Positions 42,901-54,858 of a stretch of 64,000 bases of DNA are shown here, in pieces. The notes under the pieces are model-generated. The model worked only from the letters and a program-made list of their open reading frames with translations, had not been told where the DNA came from and made no database searches. The position numbers and the translations under genes were made by a program. Numbering within the stretch: position 1 is the first letter of the stretch; each line of letters begins with the position of its first letter. Source of the DNA: Gambelia wislizenii (taxonomy: Eukaryota; Chordata; Lepidosauria; Squamata; Crotaphytidae); assembly GCA_030847615.1 (NCBI GenBank), contig JAUMIR010000003.1, positions 338,897,756-338,961,755 on the forward strand, in the 5' to 3' direction.

Positions 42901-43020
42901 TCTGCTGAGCTCTCTGCAACCAGACTTGTTTATCTCAGATTGGCCTTTTCAGTCATCAGCGCGCTTGCAGAAAGCGTGGGATGAGTCCTTCCTGAATCTT
43001 TGTTTGCGAAAAGCCAGAGA
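39919..43020 (+). pseudogene. AP-endonuclease LINE, endonuclease, RT and C-terminal zinc finger
   Basis: Continuation of the LINE cut by copia. Endonuclease: LSEVRLHEEGSLKEHGAGYT, LSGVGFMIKNSIASK, IILGDFNARVGKNSEAWKG, HLIDYVLVRQRNICDVRH, AECQTDHCLIRCKL. RT: DLRDAVIITLYKKKGAKSNC, YQGITLLSVTGRILARILLN, ESQCGFRANRSTTDMVFALR, LYVTFVNLTKAFDTVSRKGL; LFADD-like region near 42070-42090 in a broken frame. C-terminus: MQLRWAGHVSRMEDHCLPKI, KGAPKK, and a final zinc-finger-like LCNQTCLSQIGLFSHQRAC at about 42905-42965. Clade probably near RTE/Nimb, not fixed. Stops (for example 40016), several frame breaks and a small inverted duplication (41049-41076) show it is dead. Confidence 0.8.
41049..41076. repeat. 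28-bp inverted copy of LINE sequence at 41144-41172
   Basis: The word starting tccaaatactgctgtaag and ending ttcataa is the reverse complement of tttatgaagctcttacag...ttgga downstream. On the minus strand it even reads YEALTAVFG, the residues of the true plus-strand copy. This suggests a local template switch. Confidence 0.8.
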
Positions 43021-43099
43021 GAGGGGGTGGGCGGGCTCTGAAGGCCTCCTCCTCCAGGGCGTACTCATCAGATGTCAGAAAATTCTGAACCAGGAATTC

Positions 43100-43120
43100 C
43101 TAAATGATTGACTGGACAAA
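43100..43120 (+). repeat. Left target-site duplication of the L1
   Basis: The 21-bp word starting ctaaatgattgactggac is identical at 50355-50375. Confidence 0.9.
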
Positions 43121-44958
43121 CTTCCGGTTCCGTGGGCAGAGGCGATGGTTGTTCTGCGAGTTTGCTCCGCAGTTCTGACCTCCAGAAAGAGGCTATCTTA
43201 GGGTTTTTTTTTTTAAAGAGTACCCCTAAGGTCTCCCTGTTGGGGAAGACGGGGTTACAGGGGATCGGCTGTGCCCTTTGGCTGCCCTTTGGCTGCAGAC
43301 TCTGAGTTTCAGTGGAGAGATAAGGGGGTACTGAACGGGAGAAGGAAGCAGCAAAGAGGGCGTTTGGTAGCCACAGCCTCTTTGTTTTGGGAGCGGTAAG
43401 CTCCGATCCTCCAATATCCCAAGGAATCAGTATAAAGGAGACTATGGAACTTACTTTAAAGATGGAACTTGAGGACGTTGAAAGTTATCTTGTGCAATCT
43501 GAGCTTTTTGTTGCGGGAAAAGTAGTGTTTATACAACAGTGAAACAGTGAAAGAGTTGAAAGATCCAGCCAGAGGACGTGGAGAGGACACGTTTGGCGGA
43601 AGGACATTGGTGTACCCAATACATCGACCCGTGGGGAAACAAGAAGGAAACAAATAGACCAACAGTAGAGGATTGATGGGGAAAGAGAAAGAAAGAGAAA
43701 ATTAGAAAGGCCAGAGAAATGAAACTGTCATGTGGTGAGAACAAGAGGAACAAGAGGAATGAATACGCTTGTTTACAGACCCTGGGAGATCTGAACTTTC
43801 TGTTAGGCGAAACAGGAAACAACGAGAAAGCCGCGGGTAGACACAAAATTGAGAGTAACGAGGGGTGAAGGTGAAGGAACAGGAAGGAACGAAGGAAAAA
43901 AGAGAACAAAGAGACAAAATAAAGAGATAAAGAGATAGAAGCTAACAAAAAATTTGGAGGACTAAAATAAGAGGGAATAAGAAGAAAATTCCAGAAAGCA
44001 TATAAGGTTTTGTATAACAAATACTCTCGACAGGCACTAAACGAGTTTTGGTAGTTGGTAAATTGGGTAAATGATAATTGCTGATTTAAGTTATTGTGAA
44101 TTATTGTTTCTGGGGGGTGAGTCGAAGTAAGGGGGTATTTAATTTATATTTGATCAAACAAAGGTTTGAAAGTTGCTGGTATTGGTTTAATGGTTATTTT
44201 CTTGGAGAACTGGTTTGAGAAAGGCTGAATTTAATAGATCTCACAATGAATTTAGAGGTAATTCAGAAGTAACTGAATTTAATGAATTATTAGCAGTTTA
44301 GAATTCATCGACACAAAGAATTAATTAATTGACAGATTGATTTACTGAACAAGGTATTATTTGATTACTTGATTAATTGACTAATTGATTAAGGAATTGA
44401 TTATCTGGTTAATGAAAAAGTAACTAATTAATTAATTTAATGAATTGTGGATTATTATAAGAGAATTTAATGAATTTAATGATTTGTAGTGGGGACAGTA
44501 AATTAATTGAAGTAATCTGACCAAATTGGAGAGGCTAAATTAAATGGGTGAAAAATCTAGTATTTGGAAAATCTGAGAGATCAAGGATTTATGAGTGAAT
44601 GAATTATTTGAAATGAGACAGCTGATTTAATTAACCCAATGAATCAGAGAAGATAGGTTGAGATCCTGGTTCAACTTGTTGAATGGTATGGGAGGGGTAT
44701 GTTTTATAAAGTTGGGAACGTTTGAATAGATATATAGGATTCATAAAGTTGGGAATCCTTGAACAGATATGTAAGAAATATTTCAAGATTATAAAGGGTA
44801 CCTTTAAACGAAATTTCATAAAAAATTCAGGAATATAAATTGTAAAATTTATATAAGGAAAGGTAGGTGACATTAAGCTTGAGTTTTAGGACATACCCTG
44901 TTATATAGTACAAAGGGTTAAAAATAAGGGTATTGAGGATAAACAAGGAGGGATAGTT

Positions 44959-46095
44959 ATGGCTTCAGGGGTAAGATCCAGGGCACATACGACCTCACAG
45001 ACAACACTGACAAGGAGAGGGTCTATAGAAATGCCCACAAAACAGGGAGATATAAATACACAAATACTACAAGAATTAAGAGAAATTAAACGATAAATAA
45101 AGGAGGACCTTAAAAGTCTGAAAAAAGAATTAAAATCAGATATTGAGAAATTGGGCAAAAGGTTAGACAAATTAACAACGGAAATGAAAGAAATAAAAAA
45201 TGACTTGGAAGTAAATGTTGGAGAATCAAACACATATACTCAAGACAGAATAAGAGAAAGAAAAAAAATTGAACTTAATACAGGAACTGTGGTACAGAGA
45301 CAAATGTATTAAGTTAAGAGGAATATCAGAGAAACCCAAAGAAAATTTATATGAAAGAATAATTGCACCTTTGACACAGTTTATGGAAATGTCTGAAGAA
45401 ATTTTGACACAACATACAGATAAAATCTTCAGAGTAAGTACAGTGGCTTCAAAAGGAAAAAAAAGTGCCAAGAGACACGGTAATTACATATATAAAATCA
45501 TCAATAAGAGATGAGATAATACGAAAAAGCTATCAAGGAAAATTAGAAATAGACAGCCAAGAGATACTGATTTTTAAAGATACACCACCAGAAGTACTTA
45601 GAAAAAGACAAGAGTACAAATTCAAGACTTAGAAATAAAGGCATTAATTATAGGTGGGAACACATTGAAGGGATCTCTTTTATTTATTATCAAAAGAGAT
45701 TTAGGATTAACACAATAGAGAAAGCAAAGGAATTTTTAGAAAAAATGAAATAAGACGAAAAGAAAAATGATCTAAAAAGATGTAAGAAGAAAGAGGAAGA
45801 AAAAGCCAGAAAACCTGAGAAACAATCTGAAAAAGAAAAAGCAGGCAAAGAAAAGAACAAACAAAGAGAGAAGGAAATGGGGAAAAAAGAGTCAGAATCA
45901 AAAGAAGATGAACAAGAGGAAATACGAAAAGATATCCGGAGTGGACATGAAAGGGACGAAAAAGAAATAGAAGAAAAAGAAGAAGAGAAAGAAGGAGGAG
46001 GAGGAGGAGGAGGAGAAAAAGGGGACAACAGAAAAGAAGAAGAAGAGGAGGAAGAAGGAGAAGAAGAAGAGACAGATACAGGATATCAAGGGTAA
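44959..46095 (+). pseudogene. L1 ORF1, RNA-binding coiled-coil protein, broken
   Basis: ATG 44959 opens MASGVRSRAHTTSQTTLTRR, then a Lys/Glu/Leu coiled-coil (IKEDLKSLKKELKSDIEKLG, RLDKLTTEMKEIKNDLEV). An in-frame TAA (about 45094) and a frameshift near 45280 break it. The RNA-recognition part follows (KLRGISEKPKENLYER, ILTQHTDKIFRVSTVA), again broken after 45514. The C-terminus (45720-46095) is an unusually long Lys/Glu-rich tail with poly-Gly and poly-Glu, coding in GAA/GAG repeats. ORF1 normally coats L1 RNA. The acidic/basic tail is longer than in mammalian L1. Confidence 0.75.
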
Positions 46096-46129
46096 CAGAC
46101 AATTTAGATTGAAAAAGACATAAAACAAT

Positions 46130-49100
46130 ATGACTTTATCCATAACAACTTGGAATGTGAAAGGACTAAATACACCTGGGGAAAGGAGGAAAGTTTATCA
46201 CGACCTTGAGAAACAAAAGACAGATATAATAACTATTCAAGAAACCAGAATAAGGCGGCTAGATGCAAATTATCTAAGTAATAAGAAGTTAGGACAATTA
46301 TTTTATTCAGCGGATAAGAAGAAGAAAAAAGGAGTGGCGATTTATGTGAAGAAGGAATACGAGGCAAAAGAGATCATGAAAGACAAGAATGGACATTATA
46401 TAGGGGTAGAAATAAGATTAACAGATTGGAAATTAATATTGATAGCAATTTATGCCCCTTTAGAAAAGAAAAGGAAATTCTACAACTCATTGAGAATGAA
46501 ACTGGAAAATTTAAAAGATAATAATATAATAATCACAGGAGACTTTAATGGAGTTTTAGATAGGCAAAGAAACAGGACAAAACAGGAAAAAGGCAAGAAA
46601 AACCAAGGTAATCTACCAGTTATTTGTAACGAGTTAATGGAAGAATACAAGTTGATTGATGTATGAACCCAGAAAAAAGGGAATGAGAAAGGATATACAT
46701 TTTATTCAGACATTCATAATTCATGGTCCAGGATCGATATGTTTTGGGCAGTTAAAGACTTGAGTACAAAGATAAAAGACATGGAGATACTCCCAAGGAT
46801 ATTATCTGACCACAATCCAATTAAAATGACATTGAAATTAAGAAGGAAAGAATATATATGGAAATTAAAAAAAACTTTACTTAGAGATGAAAAGTTTGTA
46901 CAAAAAATGAAGAAGGAGATAAAAACATATTTTGAAAATAATAACTCAAGAGAAATTCAGAACAAAGTGATATGGGATGCTTTTAAGTGACAATAAGAGG
47001 ATTTTTACAAAGAGGAGCAGAAATATGTAAGCAGAAAAGAGGGAAAAAAGCTAGACTTTCAGAGAAATTAAAAGAAAAAGAAAATATATTGAGATATAAC
47101 CCTCAAAATAAGAAGATTCTAAGAGAAATAAAAGCCATACAAAATGAACTAAAGCAAGAAATAATTGAAGATATAGGCCACAAATTAAGAAGAATAAAAC
47201 AAAACCATTTTGCAAATGCAAATAAAGTAGGCAGATGGTTGTCATATAGACTCAAGAAGGAGAAAGAGAAGAAACTTATAACTGAAATTAAAGATGACAA
47301 TACAACTTACACCTTACAAGAAGACATTATAAATAAGTTTGAACAATACTATGGAACTTTATATTCAGACACAGGAATGGAGAAGGAAAAGGAGATAGAA
47401 TTGAAGGAGTACATAAGGAATATTAATATTGGGAAACTAACTGAAGAGCAGAAGCAAAGATTAGCAGCACCGATAACAGCACAAGAAATATTCCAGGCTA
47501 TAAGAGAAATGAAGGTGGGGAAAGCTCCGGGCCCTGACGGTTTCACGGCAGAATTTTATAAGACATTTGAAGAGGATATTATTTTTCTTATGCACGGTTT
47601 AATAAGATCAAAGAGGAAGGTATCCCAGAATCATGGGGAAAAGCAGAAATATTTCTAATTCCAAAGGAAGGAAAGGATAATCAGATGTCAGGAACTACCG
47701 TCCAATCTCTTTATTAAATATAGATTATAAGATATACACAACGATATTGGCAAATAAATTAAAATGGGTATTAGCAGATTTTATTCACTTAGACCAAAAA
47801 GGTTTTCTTCCCGGAAGATTGATGGCAGATAATATAAGAACAGCTTTGAATATATTAGAATATTATGAAAAAAATCATGATAAAAAGCAGCCTTAGTATT
47901 TGAAGATGCCAAAAAGGCTTTTGATAACCTTACACGGCCATTCATGAAGGGAGTAATAGAAGAGATTGAAGCGGGACAAGAATTCTGCGGAAGTATAGGT
48001 CAGATATATCATAAGCAAAAAGCAAACATAATAGTAAATGGGGAAAGATCAAAGACAATCAATATACAGAAAGGAACAAGACAGGGCTGTCCACTTTCCC
48101 CCCTTCTTTTCATCTTAGCTATAGAAGTGCTTAACAAACAAATTATAGAAGATAAATCAATACCAGGTTTGAAGCTCAAAGGAAATGAATATAAAGTGTT
48201 AGCTTATGCATATGATTTTTTGTTAGTTGTACAAGACCCTCTGTTACATATAGAGAAACTATTGCAAAATATAAACAAATTTGGAAGGGTATCTGGGTTT
48301 AAAATTAATAAGAACAAAACGGTCATAATAACTAAGAACTTATCAAAAAATGAAGAAATACAACTAAAAAATAAATCTGAATGTAAAATTGAAGCCAGAA
48401 CAAAATACTTGGGTATTTGGATTTGTAAAAGGAACAAAAAGTTATTTGAGAACAATTATAAAAGAGTATGGAAAGGAATAAAAGAAGATCTAAAGAGATG
48501 GCAAAAAAATGGGTTTATCATTGCTAGGAAAAATTACTGCGGTAAAAATGAATATATTACCAAGAATATCATACCAAGGATGATGTTCCTATTTCAGAAT
48601 TTAGTAATCTTGAATAACGATAAACCGTTTGCAGAATGGACTAAAGATTTAAAAGATTTCATTTGGAATGGCCGTAAGCCAAGAATAAAATGGTCAGCAT
48701 TAATAGAAATGAAGAATGGTGGGGGCGCACTCCCCAACCTTAAGATGTACTATATGGCATGCGGAATAAGTTGGATCAGCAGTTGGATAAGACTAGATAA
48801 TATTAAACTACTAAATTTGGAGTGCGACAATTTGAGATATGGATCTCATGCGTACTTATGGTACGAAAAAGCAAAGGTAGAAAAAGAATTCAATAATCAT
48901 ACAGTGAGAGGGCCTTTAATGAAGATCTGGAAATACACAAAACAAAGATTCTATCAAGCTATTCCTTTATGGTTGTCCCCTGTAGGAGCTTTTCAAATAA
49001 AATGGAAGAAAAAAGAAGAATGGTTTAAATACAAAGATTTAATAGAATTGGAGAATGGGACAGAGCTTCGTTTGAAATCAAGAGAGGAAATGCAAAGACA

Positions 49101-49884
49101 AGGGATTGAAACAAACTGGTTTATATACTACCAAATAAAAGAGAGATTCGAAGAGGATAAAAATAAATATGGTTTTATGAAAGAACAGAATGATATAGAC
49201 AAGATAATATGGGGAACAGGAAAGAAGAAAATTACAAAATTATATAAAGTAATGTTAGAAAGAGAATTAGAAAAGGAACTGGTAAAAGACGTTATGATAA
49301 GATGGGCAAGGGATATAGGTGATCCCATAACTTTAGAAGAATGGGAAAGTGCTTGGACTAGAACAAATAAATTTACAGCAAACCAAGATCTTAAAGAAAA
49401 CTATTTTAAAATAGTAAATAGGTGGTACCTTACACCGGCAAGATTAAGTAAGATCTACAAATTAGAAAATAAGACGTGCTGGAGATGCGAAAAAGAAGTG
49501 GTATCCCTATATCATATGTGGTAGGCTTGTCCAGTCATAAAAATTTTTTGGGAAAAGATGCATGGAATAATACAAAAGATGTTGGGGGTTAATTTTGTTA
49601 TGGAACCAAAGTTGTATTTGTTAAATATAACTTCAATACTAGAAAGATATATACAAAAAGAACACTGGAGAGTCCTATTGTATCTAGTAACGGCCACTAG
49701 AATAAAGATCGCAAACAGATGGAAAAATAAGGAAGCTCCAGAGCCAGAAGAGGGGTTAGAAAAAATATTAGAGATGAAAGATAACGATAAATTAATAAGA
49801 ATAATAAATAAAAGAAATACGGAGGAAATGAACAAAGAATGGAAGAGTATAAATGAATACTTGAGTAAACGTGGGTATTTATAA
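46130..49884 (+). pseudogene. L1 ORF2, endonuclease and reverse transcriptase, broken
   Basis: Starts MTLSITTWNVKGLNTPGERR. Endonuclease landmarks: IQETRI, KKGVAIYVKK, LILIAIYAP, IIITGDFNGVLD, and SDHNP after an in-frame stop at 46664. RT landmarks: LREIKAIQNELKQEIIEDIG, MKVGKAPGPDGFTAEFY, (frames change near 46980, 47590, 47690, 47890) then DAKKAFD, GTRQGCPLSPLLFILAIEVL. The catalytic motif reads YAYD at 48205-48216 where L1 has Y-A-D-D: one Asp is Tyr. The C-terminus has CWRCEKEVVSLYHMW and a stop at 49522, then a tail in the same frame to 49884. No active polymerase can be made. Confidence 0.85.
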
Positions 49885-50354
49885 GAAGGTAATATGGACC
49901 TTTATGAATCAGAAAGGAAAAGTAGAAAAAAGAAAGGCAGGAGAAACTTCAATAGTAGTTGAATATTATAAGTAAATATGTAAAAGGGAAAATTACAAGA
50001 AAAATAATACAGAGAACGATAGAGAACGAAATATAAAGATAAATCAGATAAAGGTTTTTTGAAGCAAAGATGAGGGAGAAAAGGATCAGTAATAGAAAAT
50101 CCTTGGCTTTATAATTCTAAGGAAGTCGTAGGATGGGGAAAGTAAAGGAAATAGTAGCTTAAGAAGTAATGCATCAGATTGATAATGGACTCATGGTTAT
50201 TCTTTGAGTTGATTGATGGAAAATTTAGTAATGGAAAATTTGTTTAGATGCATTGGAATATTAATCTTCTTTAACGATCTTTAATGATTTGTGTAAACAA
50301 AATGATATACTGTTTGGATGACTATTCAAAGTTTGAAATAAAAATGGTGAGCAA

Positions 50355-50375
50355 CTAAATGATTGACTGGACAAA
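50355..50375 (+). repeat. Right target-site duplication of the L1
   Basis: Identical to 43100-43120. Confidence 0.9.
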
Positions 50376-50787
50376 TGAAAATATAGTTTGGATCTTTCTT
50401 TTCTTTTCTCTTCTTTTTTTAAAGGGCAACATACACCAACAAATACCACCACCTCCCAACACATTTGCTTCACAAAGAAGAACACCCACTATGGGATATT
50501 GTATCTTTGGATTCTGCAAACTGATTTGGGTGGATGGGCTGAAGAACCACAGCTTGGAAACATTGTTTTCGTTTATGTTGAGTTTGGTTTTAGTTTTGGC
50601 CTGCAGCTTCCCACTGCTAAGGATATTATGGGGAATTGTACACAATCAATTTTTAATCCTTTGAACATCTATTATTTTTAGCATAAAGAGAAAGCGGTAA
50701 ATAAGCAGGACAAAAGTAAACAATTGGGTATGTAATTTGTGAGATTCGATCCAAAAATCTTTTACTTTAGGGTATTCAAGCCACAAA

Positions 50788-51733
50788 TGTTACTAGCCCT
50801 GACACCCCCCTCCCCTTTTCGGGGGTCCCCATAATAATAATTGGCAGCACTTAATAATTAGGTCAAACACAGTGTTCCACACAGTGCGGCCATTAACATA
50901 AACTGAGGAACTAGGAAAAAAACAAAGACAAACATTACTTAGTCACGAATGCACTTAAAGAGGGGCCAAGCCTAAAATTCCAAAGAATTGTTAATTTGCA
51001 AACCAACTGAAGGCAACAACTTGCCAATGCCCCAGGCTAATAATATCTTCTAAGGCTGGCAGAACTTGAAACCTGTAAATAACACCCTATCCTTTTACCT
51101 CACTCTAAACCAAGGGAGGTTGCTTCCTCTCTTTGATTCACAAAATATTAACCCATCAAAATGCTATCAACATATTCAGAATGTCTTTGTTGCTCTCTGA
51201 GCAACAGCTTTAAGTATTATTTTCCACTCAAAATACCATCCTCAGAAGGCAAATATTCACCATATAACCCCCCTGAAAACTCCACTCAAGTACATACAAT
51301 TCATCTTTCTCTTGACTCCACATCAGCCTGTGTAGCCAGGTGCACAGATCTCTTTCCTGTGGGCATGCTGTCTGTCTGTGTAGCCATTCCAGATCAGAAC
51401 TCCTACCCTGGTGGTTTCTTCTGTGACTTCATCTCTTCAGCAAAAGGTGTTATATCGCCTCTGGAAATTCCCTTCTCTATCCCCCTATCTCAATCTCTCC
51501 CACTTTATTTCTCTAGCCTTGCGTGAATGCTTGATGCCTTGTGCTTGTGTATGAATGTAGTTATTATTTTTCCTAATAAAGATTATTTTTGTACTATCTA
51601 GCTTATGTCTCCTCCCTATTACCAGTATACAAAGGTTGCTCTCTTTTTGCATTGCCACAGTGAGTACATTAATTCCCCAAGTTAATGTCTATATTGTGAG
51701 GGTCCTTAAGACCCCGAAGCGATTAGGGTAACA
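50788..51733 (+). mobile_element. Solo LTR, same family as 33168-34072
   Basis: Bounded by TGTTAC and GGTAACA, 946 bp, with an AATAAA poly(A) word near 51577. No coding sequence. No clear target duplication (acaaa versus catta), so either end may have decayed. Aligns to the reverse of 33168-34072 over its length. Confidence 0.6.
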
Positions 51734-51739
51734 CATTAC

Positions 51740-52135
51740 AGCCCCTCCAACAACCCTGTGGGTTAGTTTTCACCATTCTGGATAGCTGGATGGGTGTTAG
51801 ATACCACTTATGAATGATTTTAAACAACTCCTTTTACATTTGCTGAATGAGATTCTCACTTTTTAAAGGTAGATCCTGCAAACCTGAAGTCTGCCCACCC
51901 CTGCTTGAAATGATCCAGTTTAGTGAGCAAAGATAAGACCACCAGAAGAAATAAGGAAAAAAATGCAAAAATACAAGATTAAAAGCTTCCTTCCACAATA
52001 AAACTACAAGATTCACTACCCTAAGAAGAAGGAAGGGGAGGGAAGGAAATAATAATAATGCCTGAGCAGTTATTGAATGAATAGATGAATCCCACAGATA
52101 AATGGAAGAAGATGACCAGGTGCTATAGGCTATAT
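51740..52135. other. Intergenic DNA, nothing firm
   Basis: No gene or clear element. Confidence 0.3.
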
Positions 52136-52139
52136 TTCA

Positions 52140-52235
52140 GAAGAAGGAACTGGCAAAACCACCTTGCCTAAGAAAACCCTAGGAAATTCATGGGGTCACC
52201 ATAAGTTGACAGGTGACTTGAAGGCACATACACAC
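52140..52235 (+). mobile_element. SINE tail fragment
   Basis: ccttgcctaagaaaaccctagg and gacttgaaggcac match the tail of the tRNA SINE family. Confidence 0.5.
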
Positions 52236-52400
52236 ATACTAGGAAGTATCCAGTACCCTCTTGTGCCAGTCATTTCTCCATTCATCTGTAAAGCAACAGC
52301 ACATGGGCCCAGCTCTACCCCCAGAATTGGATTGGAACACCAGCTGGAATGTCCTCTGAATGGTCCCTGGAATAGTTGAGAAACTATCAGCCATACAACA

Positions 52401-52411
52401 CCCCCCCCCCG
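52401..52411. repeat. Poly-C run
   Basis: About 11 C; a second run of about 10 lies at 52584-52593. Confidence 0.8.
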
Positions 52412-52850
52412 CACCTCTGGCTTCATAAGTACGCCAGAAGAACTGTATATTCTGCCTGTGGCAAACATGATCCCAGCCCAAGATTAAATGATTCACTAAG
52501 AATTCACACTTAGGACTAACAAAAAAAAATATATCAGAAACAGAGCAGAAACAATAAATCCAAATAGCAATGAAAAATACATCCCCCCCCCCGCCTCAAA
52601 GCAATACCATGCCCCAGCTACAAACTCTAAGATATAGTCCCTGTTCATGGTGTCCAGGCACCTTCAGGAGCAGTTGTGGCTGCTGCCATGCAGCCGGAGT
52701 CACTTAGGGTCCCAGTCACTCAGACCCAGTAGAAATGGGTCAGAAGTAGGAGATCCCCTCTATCTTCTTCTTACATTCCCCATTCTTAAATGCTTATGAA
52801 GCCAAATGATTTTGAAGAAAGGGAGGAAATGCAGAAAGCCATTGTAAAAG

Positions 52851-53335
52851 AATCATAGAATCATAGAGTTGGAAGAGACCACAAGGGCCATCCAGTCCAC
52901 ACCCCTGCCATGCAGGAATAAACAATCAAAGCATTCCTGACAGATGGCCATCCAGCCTCTGTTTAAAAACCTCTGAATAAGGAGACTCCACCCCACTCCA
53001 AGGCAGTGTATTCCACTGCCAAACAGCTCTTACTGGCAGGAAGTTCTTCCTAATGTTAGGTGGAAGCTCTTTTCCTGTAGTTTGAGTCCGTTGCTCCATT
53101 TCCTTGTCTCTGGAGCAGCAGAAAACAAGCTTGCTCCATCCTCAATATGACATCCTTTCAAAGATTTAAACATGACTATCATTGTCACCTTCTCTTCTGC
53201 AGGCTAAACATACCCAGCTCCCTAAGCCACTCCTCATAGGGCATGGCTTCCAGACCTCCCACTATTTTGGTCCCCCTCCTCTGGACACATTCCAGCTTGT
53301 CTAATTCCATCTGGAATTGTGGTGCCCAGAACTGG
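52851..53335 (-). pseudogene. CR1 LINE, 3' part, antisense
   Basis: Starts with reversed tail agaatcatagaatcatag. The minus strand gives [33 protein letters not shown] at its start. About 485 bp with frame breaks. Confidence 0.8.
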
Positions 53336-53339
53336 ACTG

Positions 53340-54190
53340 AGGAAGTGAGTAGAGGAAAACCTACCATTAGACAAAATGAGCTGATCACCTCCAGTGTTGG
53401 ATTCTGAGAGCGGTTCAGACCAATGGTATATGAAACAGGCAGATCTAAACCTGGTAGTAAAATTTGACAGGAAACTTCCATTTGAATTTACCTTCTCAAG
53501 CCCCACAATGTTTTGGACCAGCCTTGGAAGGGAACTGCCTGAATTTTGGGATCAGTGTTCACAGTTTTGCAGCTTCAATGCATCAAAGAGAAGTAAATGC
53601 AGGTGTTCACTTTAAAAATCCTGGATGCTTGTTTGTTGGAAGCTTGACTTCTCTGAGGTTTCCTGTGTAACCCATACCTTTAAAGTTATTACCAGGCGGG
53701 GGTAGGTGTTGTTGTTTTTAACATTCTCCTGACATAGCCGCAGTAAACTGGCAGGGGGCAGTATAACTTCACAGTTTTAAAGGAGTGTGTACAGCCTGGC
53801 ACTGAACTCTTTCCTTGCTTGTGTTCCTGCTGGCAGCGACCTTTATGGGCCTTTTTAAAAATAATAATTATAAGGAACTCAATAGACTCTGTATTAGGAA
53901 GGACAAAGTAAAATGTGTTCGAATATCTTTGGGATGCTTTATCAGCATATGCTTATTTACTTTAACAAAATATTTTTCTGTGCTCATGTTAATCATTCAT
54001 AGGAAAGACTCAACATGCTCTGTTGAGGATGACTGTCATATGTCTAAATGTTTGACTAAATAAGACTGCAAGTCTGTTCACACTTAGTCTTCTGTCAGTC
54101 TTCTGAATAAATAAGCATACATTCAAGGCTGGATTATCAATGGGACAATTGGGATCTCAGTGGCTAGGGGTCCCAGACTGTTTCTGGCAC
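53340..54190. other. Intergenic DNA, nothing recognised
   Basis: No supported gene; the short open frames have no family features. Confidence 0.3.
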
Positions 54191-54192
54191 TG

Positions 54193-54228
54193 CACACACA
54201 CATGCACGTGTGCGCGCACACACACACC
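54193..54228. repeat. (CA)n microsatellite, interrupted
   Basis: cacacacacatgcacg followed by cgcgcacacacacacc. Confidence 0.8.
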
Positions 54229-54277
54229 TTGTGCTATGCTGCTGTCAAGAGGGAAATGCTCCTGGGGAGAAGAAGTC

Positions 54278-54330
54278 TCTCTCTCTCTCTCTCGCTCTCT
54301 CGCTCTCTCGCTCTCTCACTCTCTCTCCCC
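54278..54330. repeat. (CT)n microsatellite with CTCG variants
   Basis: Runs of tctctctc with regular tcgctctc interruptions. Confidence 0.85.
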
Positions 54331-54394
54331 CCACTTTAGGGTTGCCGTTAAATCGGAAAATGACTTGACACAACAACATGAATACGAGATCTCC

Positions 54395-54700
54395 AAGTCC
54401 TGGCCAGAAACAGCCCTGCTCAGGTCTTCATATTCAGGACTATGGCTTTCCTGGTTGAATCAATCCATCTGTAATGTGGTCTTCCTTTTCCTCTGCTGCC
54501 TTCCACTTTCCCTAGTATTATCAACTTTTTCTAGTGAGTCATGTTATTTCATGATGGTCCAAATTACAATAGCCCCAGTTTAGGCATTTTGGCTTCTAGT
54601 GAGAGTTCTGGCTTGATTTGCTCTTGGACGCAATCCAGAAATCTAGAGGACTCTTTCATGCTCCATAATCAGCCAGAGGCTGCACAGATCACCCTAAGCC
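54395..54700 (-). mobile_element. RTE-BovB fragment, antisense
   Basis: Matches the pattern at 22790-22990: ggtcttcatattcaggac, aatccatctgtaatgtggtc, tagtgagtcatg, ttctagtgagagttctggc, tgatttgctcttgga. No open frame. Confidence 0.6.
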
Positions 54701-54767
54701 CTAAAACTGAATTGGCTAGAAGTCCATTTCTGGTTAACCCCCTTTGTGGGGGTTTGGAGAAAAAGAC

Positions 54768-54791
54768 AAGGCACGGGGGGGGGGGGGCTCC

Positions 54792-54822
<31 letters not shown>

Positions 54823-54858
54823 CAAGGAGGTACTTTCAATAGTTGGGGGGGGGGGAAA
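54768..54858. repeat. Poly-G / (TA)n / poly-G cluster
   Basis: A G13 run at about 54776-54788, (TA)n at 54795-54819 and a second G10 run at about 54845-54855, unusual clustering. Confidence 0.75.

Larger units (their letters stand above)
43121..50354 (+). mobile_element. Full-length L1 LINE, 7.2 kb
   Basis: Between two identical 21-bp target duplications lie a long 5' UTR (43121-44958, including an ATTAATTGA-rich low-complexity stretch at 44280-44630), ORF1 (44959-46095), ORF2 (46130-49884) and a 3' UTR with AATAAA near 50336 and only a short A-rich end. Completeness and perfect duplication imply target-primed insertion, yet both ORFs are broken. Confidence 0.9.

Noticed and set aside
43529..44020. 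163-codon minus-strand open frame rich in Phe, Ser and Leu
   Set aside because: Antisense of the purine-rich L1 5' UTR; composition follows the base bias.
45690..46102. Leu/Phe/Ser-rich minus-strand frames that look like membrane proteins
   Set aside because: Antisense of the GAA/GAG-rich end of L1 ORF1.
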